NCBI GenBank assembly: GCA_044226655.1
Contig: JBGAGO010000001.1
Coordinates: 434,001 to 498,000, forward strand
Length of the DNA stretch: 64,000 nt
Source of the DNA: JBEVOS01 sp044226655
GTDB taxonomy: Bacteria; Pseudomonadota; Alphaproteobacteria; Caulobacterales; Aquidulcibacteraceae
Direction of reading: 5' to 3'
Under the pieces are notes generated by a model. The model was not told the DNA's origin. It searched no databases and saw only the letters and a list, made by a program, of their open reading frames with translations. Of this stretch, positions 15,593 to 24,996 are shown one piece after another. The stretch's first letter is position 1, and each line of letters starts with the position of its first letter. The position numbers were made by a program, and so were the translations under genes.

Positions 15593-18247
15593 GTGGGACC
15601 GATCGTCATCTTCGCAGCGGCCGCGGCCGCTTTCGCCGTGGGCGCGGCCCTCGTGCTGCTCTACGTCGTGTTCCGGCGTTCCGAGCAGCACCGCGACGCG
15701 CTCATCCAGGCCTATCAGCGCATCGACCAGCTGGAGCGCTCGTTGTCGCAGGGCGCGCCCGCGCGCGTGCCGGCGGAGCCGATGGCCGCAGAACCGCCCC
15801 GCCGCGTAGAACAGCCGCCAGGCCCCCCGCCACACATCGAGCCAGACCCGCCGCCGCTCGAACCGGCGCCCGTCGCGCTCAGCGAGCCGGCGCCGCTGCC
15901 CGAGCCCGATCTGCCGGCGCGCTTCTCCGGCCCGCCGCCGAGCCTCCAACAGGAGCCTCCGCCGCCGCCCGCCCCGCCGCCATTGCCGCCAGCGCTGGAG
16001 CCAGCGCCGCCGCAACCGCTGCGGCTCGAATGGATCGCCGGCGGCGCCGGGCTCATCGCCGCTTTGGCTTCGCTCGCCGCGCGCAGCGGGTCGCTGCCGC
16101 CGATTTACGGCTTCATCATCGCCGCCAGCGTCGGTATCGCGATCACCGGCTTCGCGGAGTGGCGGCGCGGCCGCGGCCAAACCCATGGCGCAGCGCCGCT
16201 GGCGGCGTTCGGGCTCTTGCTCATCACCGCCGGCCTCGTCGTCGCGCGCCTGTCGGGCAACGCCGCCGCCCCCCTGCCCGCGCTCATCATGGCCGCCGCC
16301 TTAGCATTGTGTGCGCTGGTGATGGCGGCGTGGCACGGGCGCTGGCTGATCGCGTTCGGCCTCGCGCTCGCCATCGCCGCGCCGCTGCTGGCGCCGCTCG
16401 ATGCGATCTCCGCGCATGCGCGCCACATCCTCCTGTTCGCCGCAGCCGCCGCGTCCTGCGCGTTGGCGCGGGCGCGCGGCGAATATATTTGGGCCTGGAT
16501 CGCCATCGCCGGCGCGCTGGCCTGGGGCGTGGTCTCGGTCGCCGTCAGCAACGATCTCGTCACCTCGGCAAGCACGGCGCTCTATCTCGCCGCGCTGAAC
16601 GGCCTCTTCGTCACCTACGCTTGGCCCGTCGCCGCCAATTCGCTGTTGCCGCTCGGCGATGTGCGCGCGCGCGATCCGCTGTTCGCCGCGCTCGCGGGGC
16701 TCACCGCGAGCACGATCCTCATCGCCATCCTGCTGGTGCGCGGCGATCCGATCATCGCCATCGTCGCGGCGACGGCGCTGGTCATCACCGCGCTCTTGGC
16801 CAGCGTCGGTGGCGTGCTGCGGCCGGGCCTCGCGCCCGCGCCGCTCATCGTGCTCGCGCTCGCCGCCATCGCGCTGCGCTATTGGCCGGCGCCCGACGCG
16901 CCCGCCACGCTCATCGCCGCCGGCGCGCTCGCCGCGACCTTCATCGCCGCGGGCGCTTTCATGCTGTGGCGCGGGCTCGATGAAGGCGCGCTGCTGACGT
17001 GCTTTGCGCCGCTCGTGCTGCTGGTCGCGGCGCAGGCCGCCGCGCCGCACGTGCTGACCGATTGGGCCTGGCCGCTCGCTGCGCTCGCCCTGGCGCTTGC
17101 GACTGGGATCGGCGCTCTGCGCGGACAGCGCGCGGCGCCGCTGGCGGCGGCGCTCAGCCTGATGAGCGCGGCGCTCGCGCTGGTCGCCGCGATCGGCTTC
17201 GTCACGCCCGCGCCCTGGCCGCCGATCGTGGTGGCGATCTGCCTGCTCGGCTTCGCCTGGGCGGATTCGCAAAGCGATCTGCGCGGCCTGCGCACCGCCG
17301 TCTGCGTGCTCGCCGGCTTCGTGCTGATGCAATTGATCGGCGCCGGGCTCTCTGGCGCCAGCGAAGCGATGCGCGTGCTGATCTACCTGATCGATGCCGT
17401 GATCCTGTTCGTCGCCTCGCTGCTGCTGGCGGCGCCGCGCTCACGCGCCGCCTCGGAAAGCCTGCTCGCGGCCACCATTGCGAGCATCGCGGTGGCCTGC
17501 TGCATCGAGACCTATCGTTTCATCGCCGCCACGCCCACGCCGGATCTCCGCCTGCTGCTGGCAGGCGCGCCCAGCTTGATCTGGCTCGGCTTCGCCTACG
17601 TGCTCGCCTGGCGCTTTGCAGAGCGCGCGAATCCAGTACTGCGCGCGGGCGAACTCGCAGCCTTCATCGCGGCTGCGGGATGCGCCATCGGCGGCGGGCT
17701 TGTGCTGCTGGCGCCCTGGTGGGGCCTGACGCCTGCTTCCGCGCCCGGCTGGCCCGGCGCCAATCTCCTGCTCGCCGCCTATCTCGGCCCCGCCATCCTG
17801 TTCTTCGCCTATGGGCGCCTGCGTGAGCGCCAAGGGCTCACGACCCGCGCCATGGCGGCGACGCTCATCGCCGTCGGGCTGGCGCTGGCGCATGTCACAC
17901 TCGAATTGCGCCGCGCGTTTCATCCCGGCGCGATGGCCGAGGGCGCGATCGTCGACGCCGAAAGCTGGGCCTATACGCTCGCCTGGCTGGGTTTCAGCGC
18001 GGCCTTGGTGCTGGCTTCGCTCGAACGGGGCCTCGCCTGGCTGCGCCACGTCGCCGCCGCGCTGGCGCTCGCGACCCTGGTGAAGGCGGCCATGTTCGAT
18101 GCGCGCGCGGTTTCGGGCCTGGCGCAATTCGCGATGTTCGCGCTGCTTGCGGGCGCCGGCGTCGGCGTGGTTCTGCTCTATCGCCAGTTCGTCTTGCCGG
18201 CGCGCGCGAGCGGGCCCAAGACGCTCGCGGACCCGCCAACAGGATGA
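15593..18247 (+). CDS. DUF2339 family multi-pass membrane protein
   Basis: The 884-residue protein starts at GTG 15593. An N-terminal membrane segment (about 1-25) is followed by a charged helix (about 30-60) and a Pro/Glu/Ala-rich stretch (about 65-145). From about 145 to 870 there are closely spaced hydrophobic segments, more than twenty. This layout and the LYLAALNGLFVTYAWP/LLLAAYLGPAILFFAY segments match DUF2339 membrane proteins, whose function is unknown. dapB begins 7 bp after the stop, so they are co-transcribed, without an obvious functional link. Confidence 0.8.
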   Translation: MGPIVIFAAAAAAFAVGAALVLLYVVFRRSEQHRDALIQAYQRIDQLERSLSQGAPARVPAEPMAAEPPRRVEQPPGPPPHIEPDPPPLEPAPVALSEPAPLPEPDLPARFSGPPPSLQQEPPPPPAPPPLPPALEPAPPQPLRLEWIAGGAGLIAALASLAARSGSLPPIYGFIIAASVGIAITGFAEWRRGRGQTHGAAPLAAFGLLLITAGLVVARLSGNAAAPLPALIMAAALALCALVMAAWHGRWLIAFGLALAIAAPLLAPLDAISAHARHILLFAAAAASCALARARGEYIWAWIAIAGALAWGVVSVAVSNDLVTSASTALYLAALNGLFVTYAWPVAANSLLPLGDVRARDPLFAALAGLTASTILIAILLVRGDPIIAIVAATALVITALLASVGGVLRPGLAPAPLIVLALAAIALRYWPAPDAPATLIAAGALAATFIAAGAFMLWRGLDEGALLTCFAPLVLLVAAQAAAPHVLTDWAWPLAALALALATGIGALRGQRAAPLAAALSLMSAALALVAAIGFVTPAPWPPIVVAICLLGFAWADSQSDLRGLRTAVCVLAGFVLMQLIGAGLSGASEAMRVLIYLIDAVILFVASLLLAAPRSRAASESLLAATIASIAVACCIETYRFIAATPTPDLRLLLAGAPSLIWLGFAYVLAWRFAERANPVLRAGELAAFIAAAGCAIGGGLVLLAPWWGLTPASAPGWPGANLLLAAYLGPAILFFAYGRLRERQGLTTRAMAATLIAVGLALAHVTLELRRAFHPGAMAEGAIVDAESWAYTLAWLGFSAALVLASLERGLAWLRHVAAALALATLVKAAMFDARAVSGLAQFAMFALLAGAGVGVVLLYRQFVLPARASGPKTLADPPTG

Positions 18248-18254
18248 CGCGGCC

Positions 18255-19040
18255 ATGCTGAAGATCGCCTTCGCCGGCGCGCGCGGCCGCATGGGCCGGG
18301 CGCTGCAGGCCGCTATCGTCGCGCAGCCCGATCTGCGCATCGTCGGCGCCACCGAACGCGGCGCGGCGATCGGCCAAAGGCTGAGCGCCGACCCCGCCTC
18401 TCCCCTCTTGAGCGCCAGCGCCGCCGAGGCTGCGGCCGACGCCGACATCTGGATCGATTTCACCACCCCGGACGCGACGCTCGCCGGCCTCGCCGCCCTT
18501 AACGACTCAAGCGTGCGCGCCGCCATCATCGGCACGACCGGGCTGACGGCCGCGCAGGAGCAAGAGGTGACACGCGCCGGCGCCCGCTTGGCGCTGGTGC
18601 GGTCCGGCAATTTCAGCCTCGGCGTCAATCTGCTGGCCGCGCTGGTCAAACAAGCCGCGCGCGCGCTCGGCCCCGATTGGGACATCGAAATTCTGGAATC
18701 GCATCATCGCCGCAAGGTCGACGCGCCGAGCGGCACGGCGCTGATGCTCGGCGCGGCCGCCGCTGAAGGCCGCGGCCGCACGCTGAAAGATCTTCATCTG
18801 GCGCCGCGCGATGGCGTCGCCGAGCCGCGACCCGAGGGCGGCATCGGCTTCGCGGTGCGCCGCGCCGGCGGCATCGTCGGCGAACACGAAGTGATGTTCG
18901 CCAGCGAGCGCGAAGTGCTGCGCCTCAGCCATGATGCGCTTGACCGCAGCCTGTTCGCAGACGGCGCCATCGCGGCCGCGCGCTGGGCCGCGGCGCAGAA
19001 GCCCGGCCTTTACGCGATGTCGGACGTGCTCGGCTTATGA
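18255..19040 (+). CDS. dapB: 4-hydroxy-tetrahydrodipicolinate reductase DapB
   Basis: DapB reduces the cyclic precursor in the lysine/diaminopimelate pathway, which feeds peptidoglycan. The 261 residues have the nucleotide-binding start LKIAFAGARGRMGRAL, the IGTTGL loop, and the catalytic ESHHRRKVDAPSGTAL. ATG 18255 is the family start. The last 31 bp overlap the 3' end of the convergent DUF2244 gene. Confidence 0.96.
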   Translation: MLKIAFAGARGRMGRALQAAIVAQPDLRIVGATERGAAIGQRLSADPASPLLSASAAEAAADADIWIDFTTPDATLAGLAALNDSSVRAAIIGTTGLTAAQEQEVTRAGARLALVRSGNFSLGVNLLAALVKQAARALGPDWDIEILESHHRRKVDAPSGTALMLGAAAAEGRGRTLKDLHLAPRDGVAEPRPEGGIGFAVRRAGGIVGEHEVMFASEREVLRLSHDALDRSLFADGAIAAARWAAAQKPGLYAMSDVLGL

Positions 19041-19525
19041 GGCCCACGCCGCGCGCGCTGCAGCGCCTCGGTCAACGCCTTCGCGAAATCGCGCTGCTCG
19101 CGCGGCGACAGGAACGCGCCGACATGCATCGCGCCCTTGCCCGAGGCGATGCGCACGCCGCGATCGGCCACGCTGACGCGCGCCCAGAGCGGGCTGACCA
19201 GCCAATGATCGGCGCCCTTCGGCGACACCCGCGAAATATGCACATGCTCGTGCGCGACCTGCACCAATTCCGCGCGCTTGGCGGCGCGATTGTTGAGGTG
19301 AAACGCCAAAGCGAAGGCCGCGACGTCGAGCCCCATGAAGCCGGCCACGGGATAGGCGCCCTGCAGCCAGAACACGCTCGCCACGATCACATTCATCAGC
19401 ACAAACACGCCGAACAGCAGGCGGAACCCAGCAACCGACAAGCTGCGATGCGGCGTCAGCACCGCATCCATCAGGAGCGGCGCTTCGAGCGGCGCACGGG
19501 CCGTGCGTCGCCATTGTCCGTTCAT
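19010..19525 (-). CDS. DUF2244 domain-containing membrane protein
   Basis: The 171-residue protein has two membrane segments at about 30-75 (FRLLFGVFVLMNVIVASVFW and PVAGFMGLDVAAFALAF). A cytoplasmic beta-rich part follows with VHISRVSPKG and VADRGVRIASG, ending in a short helix. This is the DUF2244 pattern common in alphaproteobacteria; function unknown. The start could be MNGQWRR (19525, used here) or MSAPVSG (19549); the latter would share CATG with the divergent nth start. Its tail overlaps dapB by 31 bp. Confidence 0.75.
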   Translation of the reverse strand: MNGQWRRTARAPLEAPLLMDAVLTPHRSLSVAGFRLLFGVFVLMNVIVASVFWLQGAYPVAGFMGLDVAAFALAFHLNNRAAKRAELVQVAHEHVHISRVSPKGADHWLVSPLWARVSVADRGVRIASGKGAMHVGAFLSPREQRDFAKALTEALQRARRGPHKPSTSDIA

Positions 19526-19547
19526 GGGCCCGCTCACCGGTGCGCTC

Positions 19548-20240
19548 ATGCCCGCTAAGGCGCCGCCAAAACGCCGCGCCGTCAAGCCGAAAGGCAAGCG
19601 GCTGACGCGCGAAGCCGCCGCGCAGCTCTACGAGAAATTGGCCGAGGCGCGGCCAGACCCGCGCACCGAGCTGGATTACGTCAACCCGTTCACGCTGCTC
19701 GTCGCCGTCGTGCTCTCCGCGCAGGCCACCGACAAAGGCGTCAACCGCGCCACCAAGGCGCTGTTCCAGATCGCGCGTACGCCCGAAGACATGCAGGCGC
19801 TCGGCGAAGATGGCGTGGCCGAGCACATCAAGACCATCGGGCTCTGGCGCAACAAGGCCAAGAACGTCGTCGCGCTATCGGAAGCGCTGATCGAACAGCA
19901 CGGCAGCCGCGTGCCGCATGATCGCGAAGCGCTGGAAGCATTGCCCGGCGTTGGCCGCAAGACCGCCAATGTCGTGCTCGCCGAAGCGTTCGGCGAAGCG
20001 ACCATCGCGGTCGATACGCACGTCTTCCGAGTCGCCAACCGCACCGGCCTTGCGCCCGGCAAAACGCCCGACGAGGTCGAGGCGGGGCTGATGAAGATCA
20101 CACCGCAGAAATATCTGCACGGCGCGCATCATTGGCTGATCCTTCACGGCCGTTACGTGTGCCTCGCGCGCCGCCCGGATTGCCCGCATTGCGTGATCGC
20201 GGACATCTGCCTCTTTAAAGAGAAGACGAAAGCGGCCTAA
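19548..20240 (+). CDS. nth: Endonuclease III
   Basis: Nth removes oxidised pyrimidines from DNA and nicks the abasic site. The 230 residues have the helix-hairpin-helix LPGVGRKTANVV with the catalytic region VDTHVFRVANR, and a [4Fe-4S] loop with spacing C-x6-C-x2-C-x5-C near the C-terminus. A basic Lys/Arg-rich N-terminus (about 1-25) is slightly longer than in E. coli. The TAA stop overlaps the stop of the convergent lipoprotein gene within CTAA. Confidence 0.96.
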   Translation: MPAKAPPKRRAVKPKGKRLTREAAAQLYEKLAEARPDPRTELDYVNPFTLLVAVVLSAQATDKGVNRATKALFQIARTPEDMQALGEDGVAEHIKTIGLWRNKAKNVVALSEALIEQHGSRVPHDREALEALPGVGRKTANVVLAEAFGEATIAVDTHVFRVANRTGLAPGKTPDEVEAGLMKITPQKYLHGAHHWLILHGRYVCLARRPDCPHCVIADICLFKEKTKAA

Positions 20241-20635
20241 CGCGGCCGCGCCGCTGCATCGGCGCATTGCGCGAGCGTGGGCCGTTCTTCGCCGAGATGC
20301 GCGGGCTGCGGCGTGGCTTCCGCGAGACGCGGCGTGTTGCGCGCGTCATTGGCGAACACGAGCAGCAGCGAACAGCCCTCGAAACGATAGGTCAGCGCCA
20401 CGCCCTGCCCTTCCGCGCGGCGCAATTCCGGCTGTCCCAGCACGCGGATCGCCGCATCAAGCGTGGCCGCATCGTCACGCCCCGCGCCGCGCAGCAGCGC
20501 CTCGGCGGCGCTGGTGGGCGCGGTACGCGGACCTGAATCCACACGCGGCGGCGTGCTCGTCACCGGCGCGGTCACGGCGGCCGAGGCGCAGCCCGCGAGC
20601 GCCAAAAACAGAAGCGGAACGAATCGTCGCGGCAT
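20237..20635 (-). CDS. Small hypothetical lipoprotein
   Basis: The 132-residue protein has a lipoprotein signal, MPRRFVPLLFLALAGC, with the lipobox LAGC, so it should be lipid-anchored in the envelope. After a Thr/Pro-rich linker there is a compact domain: RVLGQPELRRAEGQGVALTYRFEGCSLLLVF in pieces. This resembles the small outer-membrane-assembly-type fold seen in many alphaproteobacterial lipoproteins. No family could be named. It is divergent from adenosine kinase. Confidence 0.7.
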   Translation of the reverse strand: MPRRFVPLLFLALAGCASAAVTAPVTSTPPRVDSGPRTAPTSAAEALLRGAGRDDAATLDAAIRVLGQPELRRAEGQGVALTYRFEGCSLLLVFANDARNTPRLAEATPQPAHLGEERPTLAQCADAAARPR

Positions 20636-20717
20636 CACGCGCGGACCATGCAATTGCCAGCGCGCCGCTGCAATGCTTGACCCTAGTGCGCACGCAGGGG
20701 ATGCGCGAGGAGCTGGC

Positions 20718-21704
20718 ATGGCCGAGGTGAAGTTCGATGTCGTCGCCGTGGGCAACGCCATCATCGACGTGATCTGGACGACGACGGACGATTTCCTCGT
20801 CGCGCACGGCATCGTGAAGAACGCCATGTCCCTGATCGACGAGCCGCGCGCCGATGAGCTGACGCGCCTCTTCACCGGAGCCACAGTCGCGCCCGGCGGC
20901 TCGGCGGCCAACACGGTCACGGGCGTCGCCAGCCTCGGCGGGCGCGCCGGCTATATCGGCAAGGTTGCGGACGATGCGCTCGGCGCGCAATTCACGCAGG
21001 CGTTCCGCGCCGGCGGCGTCGTGTTCGATACGCCGCCGCGCAAGGGAACCCCAGGCACGGCGCGCTCCATGATCGCGGTGACGCCCGATGGCCATCGCTC
21101 GATGAACACCTATCTCGGCGCTTCCACCCTGCTTGAGCCCGCCGATATCGACCGCGCGCTGATCGAAGCCGGCCAGATCACGTTTCTTGAAGGCTATCTG
21201 TTCGACCGCGACGAGGCGAAGGCCGCGTTCGTGCGCGCGGCGGAATTCGCGAAGGGCGCGGGCCGGCGCGTGAGCCTCACGCTGTCGGACGTGTTCTGCG
21301 TGGAGCGGCACCGCGAAAGCTTCAAGCAATTGGTCGCCGGCCATATCGATATTCTGTTCGCCAACGAGAACGAAATCCTGGCGCTCTACGAAACCGACAA
21401 CCTTGATGACGCGGCCGAGCGCGCGCAGCGCGATTGCCCGATCGTCGCGGTGACGCGCTCCGAGCACGGCTCGATGATCATCGCCAATGCCGAACTCATC
21501 CATGTGCCAGCCGAGCCCGCCAACGTGATCGACACCACAGGCGCAGGCGATCTCTACGCCGCGGGCTTCCTCTTTGGCCTCGCGACGGGCCGCCCGCTCG
21601 ACATCTGCGCCAAGCTCGGCTCTATCGCCGCGGGCGAAGTCATCTCCCATATCGGCCCGCGCCCGGAAACGAGCCTCAAGGCGCTGGCGAAGGGCGTGCT
21701 TTAG
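20718..21704 (+). CDS. Adenosine kinase / PfkB-family sugar kinase
   Basis: The 328-residue ribokinase-fold enzyme starts MAEVKFDVVAVGNAIIDVI. It has the substrate motif GGSAANTVTGVASLGG (about 55-70) and the PfkB signature VIDTTGAGDLYAAGFLFG with the catalytic Asp. The sequence type is the adenosine-kinase-like branch common in alphaproteobacteria; substrate preference among nucleosides and sugars is not proven. GAGGAGCTGGC precedes the ATG. Confidence 0.88.
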   Translation: MAEVKFDVVAVGNAIIDVIWTTTDDFLVAHGIVKNAMSLIDEPRADELTRLFTGATVAPGGSAANTVTGVASLGGRAGYIGKVADDALGAQFTQAFRAGGVVFDTPPRKGTPGTARSMIAVTPDGHRSMNTYLGASTLLEPADIDRALIEAGQITFLEGYLFDRDEAKAAFVRAAEFAKGAGRRVSLTLSDVFCVERHRESFKQLVAGHIDILFANENEILALYETDNLDDAAERAQRDCPIVAVTRSEHGSMIIANAELIHVPAEPANVIDTTGAGDLYAAGFLFGLATGRPLDICAKLGSIAAGEVISHIGPRPETSLKALAKGVL

Positions 21705-21705
21705 G

Positions 21706-22359
21706 GTGGCTGCGCAGGAAGAACACAGCAAGATCATCGCGAACTGCGCTAAGACTGTTCTCGCGCCAGCAGGATATGAGCGTGTCGGTCAATCTCGGCT
21801 TTGGTTCTTGGACCACGGCTATTGGCTCACATACATCGAGTTTCAGCCCAGCGGATTCTCAAAGGGATCCTATCTCAACGTCGCAGCGCACTGGCTGTGG
21901 AAATTCGGGCATATCCGCTCTTTTGACTACTTCTTGCCTGGTCAAAAGCGGCCGTGGATCAGCTTCGAATCCGCCGAGCAATTTGAGCCGTTGGCGTTTG
22001 AAATGGCCAGCCTCGCATTGGTTTCCGGCGCGGAACTGACCGCGAGATTCTCGTGCATCGAAGACATCGCTGCAACGCTCATTGCGCTTGAACTACAGTA
22101 TCGCGAAAGATATCCGCCGAGCTGGCCCACGGTTCACGCCGCGATCGCTGCTGGTCTCGCCGGACAAGCCGAAGCTTCTCGTCGACTATTTCATGATGTC
22201 GCGCGGTCGCAAGATCATCACATAGCACGGTATGCGGATTGGGCGCCGACCGCGCTCAAAGCGCTCGACGGGGCAGTCTTTGATTCAGCGGTGTGCGAGC
22301 TGATCAATTCGACCCGCGAAACTTATCGGCTGTCGCCGTGGGCGGGGTCTTTCTCATAA
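21706..22359 (+). CDS. Hypothetical protein, possibly DUF4304-like
   Basis: The GTG at 21706 follows the adenosine kinase stop by one base. The 217-residue product has NCAKTVLAPAGYERVGQSRLWF, HGYWLTYIEFQPSGFSKGSY and AAHWLWKF near the start, a pattern reminiscent of DUF4304 proteins; this is a weak resemblance. No signal peptide or membrane segment is seen. Codon use is visibly less GC-rich than in neighbours (many third-position A/T), which suggests recent acquisition. Function unknown. Confidence 0.6.
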   Translation: MAAQEEHSKIIANCAKTVLAPAGYERVGQSRLWFLDHGYWLTYIEFQPSGFSKGSYLNVAAHWLWKFGHIRSFDYFLPGQKRPWISFESAEQFEPLAFEMASLALVSGAELTARFSCIEDIAATLIALELQYRERYPPSWPTVHAAIAAGLAGQAEASRRLFHDVARSQDHHIARYADWAPTALKALDGAVFDSAVCELINSTRETYRLSPWAGSFS

Positions 22360-22375
22360 GTCGACGGCACCCCGC

Positions 22376-23041
22376 CTAGCCTACCCGCGTGCTCTGATAA
22401 AGCTCCGGAAAGAAGCGTTGCAGATTGGCGAGCTTCGGCATGTCGTATTGCCGGATGTAGGGATAGGTCGGATGCAGGGCGAGAAAGTCCTGATGATAGC
22501 CTTCCGCCGGATAGAACGCGCGCAGCGCCACGATCTCCGTCACGATGCGGCGCGAATACACGTGTGAGGCATCCAATTGCGCCACATAGGCGCGCGCCAC
22601 GCGCTCCTGGTCGGCGTTCGCGAAGAAGATGACCGAACGATATTCCGGCCCGTAATCGGGACCTTGCCGGTTGAGCTGGGTGCCATCGGTGGCGACCGAA
22701 AAGAACACACGCAGCAGCTGGCCGTAGCTCACGACGCTCGGATCGTAGGTGATCTCGACGGATTCGGCGTGCCCCGTGCGGCCCGTGCCGACGCGCTCAT
22801 AGCTCGCCGTGCGCGCTTCGCCGCCGGAATAACCAGACCGCACGCTGCGCACGCCGCGCACATGTTCGAACACGCCTTCGACGCCCCAGAAGCAGCCGCC
22901 CGCCAGCACGGCCGTCTGCAGGCCGCGCGCGGCCGGCATGTCCACGGCCGGCGCCGGCAGAAGCTGCGGCCGTTCCGACGCGAAGGCTGGGGCGGCGGCG
23001 CAGAGCAGCAAGGACAGAGCAAGAGCGAGGCGACGGATCAC
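22376..23041 (-). CDS. msrA: Peptide-methionine (S)-S-oxide reductase MsrA, exported
   Basis: MsrA repairs methionine-S-sulfoxide in proteins. The catalytic GGCFWGVEGVFEHVRGV and the downstream GTGRTGHAESVEITYDP, DGTQLNRQGPDYGPEYRSVIF and EGYHQDF motifs are intact. The GTG at 23041 has AGGAGA 9 bases upstream and yields a Sec signal peptide (LALALSLLLCAAAPAFA), so the enzyme should act in the periplasm. The longer ATG start would bury this signal. Length 221. Confidence 0.93.
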   Translation of the reverse strand: MIRRLALALSLLLCAAAPAFASERPQLLPAPAVDMPAARGLQTAVLAGGCFWGVEGVFEHVRGVRSVRSGYSGGEARTASYERVGTGRTGHAESVEITYDPSVVSYGQLLRVFFSVATDGTQLNRQGPDYGPEYRSVIFFANADQERVARAYVAQLDASHVYSRRIVTEIVALRAFYPAEGYHQDFLALHPTYPYIRQYDMPKLANLQRFFPELYQSTRVG

Positions 23042-23102
23042 GGCGGCGTTCTCCTGAAAGGGCGCTCCCCTTATACGCCGCTCCACGCAGGCCGGTTGCG
23101 CC

Positions 23103-24398
23103 TCACAAAATGAAACGGCTCAAATCTGCGTTCTTCGCCAGATCGCCGACGTGCTGGCGCACATAGGCGGCGTCGATCGTGATCGCCGCGCCGCTCCGGT
23201 CGGGCGCGGTGAAGCTGATGTCATCGAGCAGACGCTCCATCACCGTGGCGAGCCGGCGCGCGCCGATGTTTTCAACGGCCGCGTTCACATCCGCGGCGGT
23301 TTCCGCGATCGCGGTGACGGCGTCGTCGGCGAAGCGCAACGTCACCCCTTCCGTCGCCAACAGGGCTTCATATTGCTTGATGAGGCTGGCTTCCGGCTCG
23401 GTGAGGATGCGGCGGAAATCGTCGCGCGTCAGCGCCTTCAGCTCCACGCGGATCGGCAGGCGGCCCTGCAGTTCCGGCAAGAGATCGGACGGCTTGGCGA
23501 CGTGGAAGGCGCCCGAGGCGATAAAGAGAATGTGATCGGTCTTCACCGGCCCGTGCTTGGTGGCGACGGTCGTGCCTTCGATCAGCGGCAGAAGATCGCG
23601 CTGCACGCCTTCGCGGCTCACATCGGCGCCCTGACGTTCGCTGCGCGCGGTGATCTTGTCGACCTCGTCGAGGAACACGATGCCGTCCTGCTCGGCCAGA
23701 CGCACGGCCTCTTTCACGATCGCATCCTGATCCAGCAGCTTGTCGCTCTCTTCCGCCAGCAGCGGCGCATAGGCCTCTTCCACCGTCGTGCGCACGCGCT
23801 TGGTGCGTGCGCCGAACGCTTTGCCGAACATGTCGCCGAGATTGATCATGCCGATGCCGGGCTGACCGGGAATTTCGAAATTGGGCGCGGCATTGTCCTG
23901 CACGTCGATCTCGACAGCGCTCTGCGCCAATTCGCCCGCGCGCAATTTCTTGCGGAAGCTCTCGCGCGTCGCGCTCGAAGACCCCTGCCCCACCAGCGCA
24001 TCGAGCACCCGCTCTTCCGCCGCCAGTTCAGCGCGCGCGCTCACCTCACGCCGACGGCGCTCGCGTGTCAGCCCGATCGAGACCTCCACCAGATCGCGCA
24101 CGATCTGTTCGACATCGCGGCCAACATAGCCGACCTCGGTGAATTTGGTGGCCTCGACCTTTAGAAACGGCGCGCCCGCGAGCTTGGCGAGGCGGCGCGC
24201 GATTTCGGTTTTGCCCACGCCCGTCGGCCCGATCATCAAGATGTTCTTCGGCGTGATTTCTTCGCGCATGCCTTCCGGCGCCTGCTTGCGCCGCCAGCGA
24301 TTGCGCAGCGCGATCGCCACCGCGCGCTTGGCGTCGCCCTGGCCGACGATGTAGCGATCCAGCTCTGAAACGATTTCCCGCGGCGAGAGCTCGGTCAC
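23103..24398 (-). CDS. hslU: ATP-dependent protease ATPase subunit HslU
   Basis: HslU unfolds substrates for the HslV peptidase. The 431 residues show Walker A GPTGVGKTEIARRLA, Walker B GIVFLDEVDKI, the I-domain and the C-terminal arginine region ENIGARRLATVMERLL. It ends in SRFIL; the C-terminal tail inserts into HslV to activate it. The GTG start overlaps the hslV stop by 4 bp (GTGA), so the pair is translationally coupled. Heat-shock control is usual for the family but no promoter was identified. Confidence 0.97.
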   Translation of the reverse strand: MTELSPREIVSELDRYIVGQGDAKRAVAIALRNRWRRKQAPEGMREEITPKNILMIGPTGVGKTEIARRLAKLAGAPFLKVEATKFTEVGYVGRDVEQIVRDLVEVSIGLTRERRRREVSARAELAAEERVLDALVGQGSSSATRESFRKKLRAGELAQSAVEIDVQDNAAPNFEIPGQPGIGMINLGDMFGKAFGARTKRVRTTVEEAYAPLLAEESDKLLDQDAIVKEAVRLAEQDGIVFLDEVDKITARSERQGADVSREGVQRDLLPLIEGTTVATKHGPVKTDHILFIASGAFHVAKPSDLLPELQGRLPIRVELKALTRDDFRRILTEPEASLIKQYEALLATEGVTLRFADDAVTAIAETAADVNAAVENIGARRLATVMERLLDDISFTAPDRSGAAITIDAAYVRQHVGDLAKNADLSRFIL

Positions 24399-24955
24399 GT
24401 GCTGCGCTCCCCGCCGAGGCTTTCAAGGGTGAGGTTGCGGTTGGTGTAGACGCAGATATCGGCCGCGATCTCCATGGCGCGCCGCGCGATCGCTTCTGGA
24501 TCGTCGATATGATCGTAAAGCGCCCGCGCCGCCGCGAGCGCGTAATTGCCGCCGGAACCGACCGCGATCACCGGAAATTCCGGATCGAGCACATCCCCTG
24601 CCCCAGTGATGAGAAAGGTCTCGCGCGCATCGGCGACGATCAGCATCGCTTCGAGCCGGCGCAAAGCGCGGTCCGTGCGCCAATCCTTGGCCAGCTCCAC
24701 GCAGGCGCGCGCCAATTGCGCCGGAAAGCGCTCCAGCTTCTGCTCCAACCGCTCGAACAGCGCGAACGCATCCGCCGTCGCGCCGGCGAAGCCGGAAATC
24801 ACTTTGCCATCCGCCAGCGGGCGCACTTTGCGCGCATTGCCCTTGAGAATGGTCGCGCCCGCGCTCACCTGGCCATCGCCTGCGATCACCACGCGCCCGC
24901 CCTTGCGGACACACACGATCGTGGTGCCGTGCCAGGCGTCTTCCGAACTGCTCAT
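24395..24955 (-). CDS. hslV: ATP-dependent protease peptidase subunit HslV
   Basis: The 186-residue proteasome-beta-like protease has its catalytic Thr in WHGTTIVCVRKGG, exposed after removal of the N-terminus; the propeptide here is about 10 residues. GDGQVSAG, KVISGFAGATADAFALFE and IAVGSGGNYALAAARAL are conserved. It precedes hslU with a 4-bp overlap. Confidence 0.97.
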   Translation of the reverse strand: MSSSEDAWHGTTIVCVRKGGRVVIAGDGQVSAGATILKGNARKVRPLADGKVISGFAGATADAFALFERLEQKLERFPAQLARACVELAKDWRTDRALRRLEAMLIVADARETFLITGAGDVLDPEFPVIAVGSGGNYALAAARALYDHIDDPEAIARRAMEIAADICVYTNRNLTLESLGGERST

Positions 24956-24996
24956 TGCTGTCTCCGGCCCTCATCTGGCCGGCGCGGGGCGCGACT

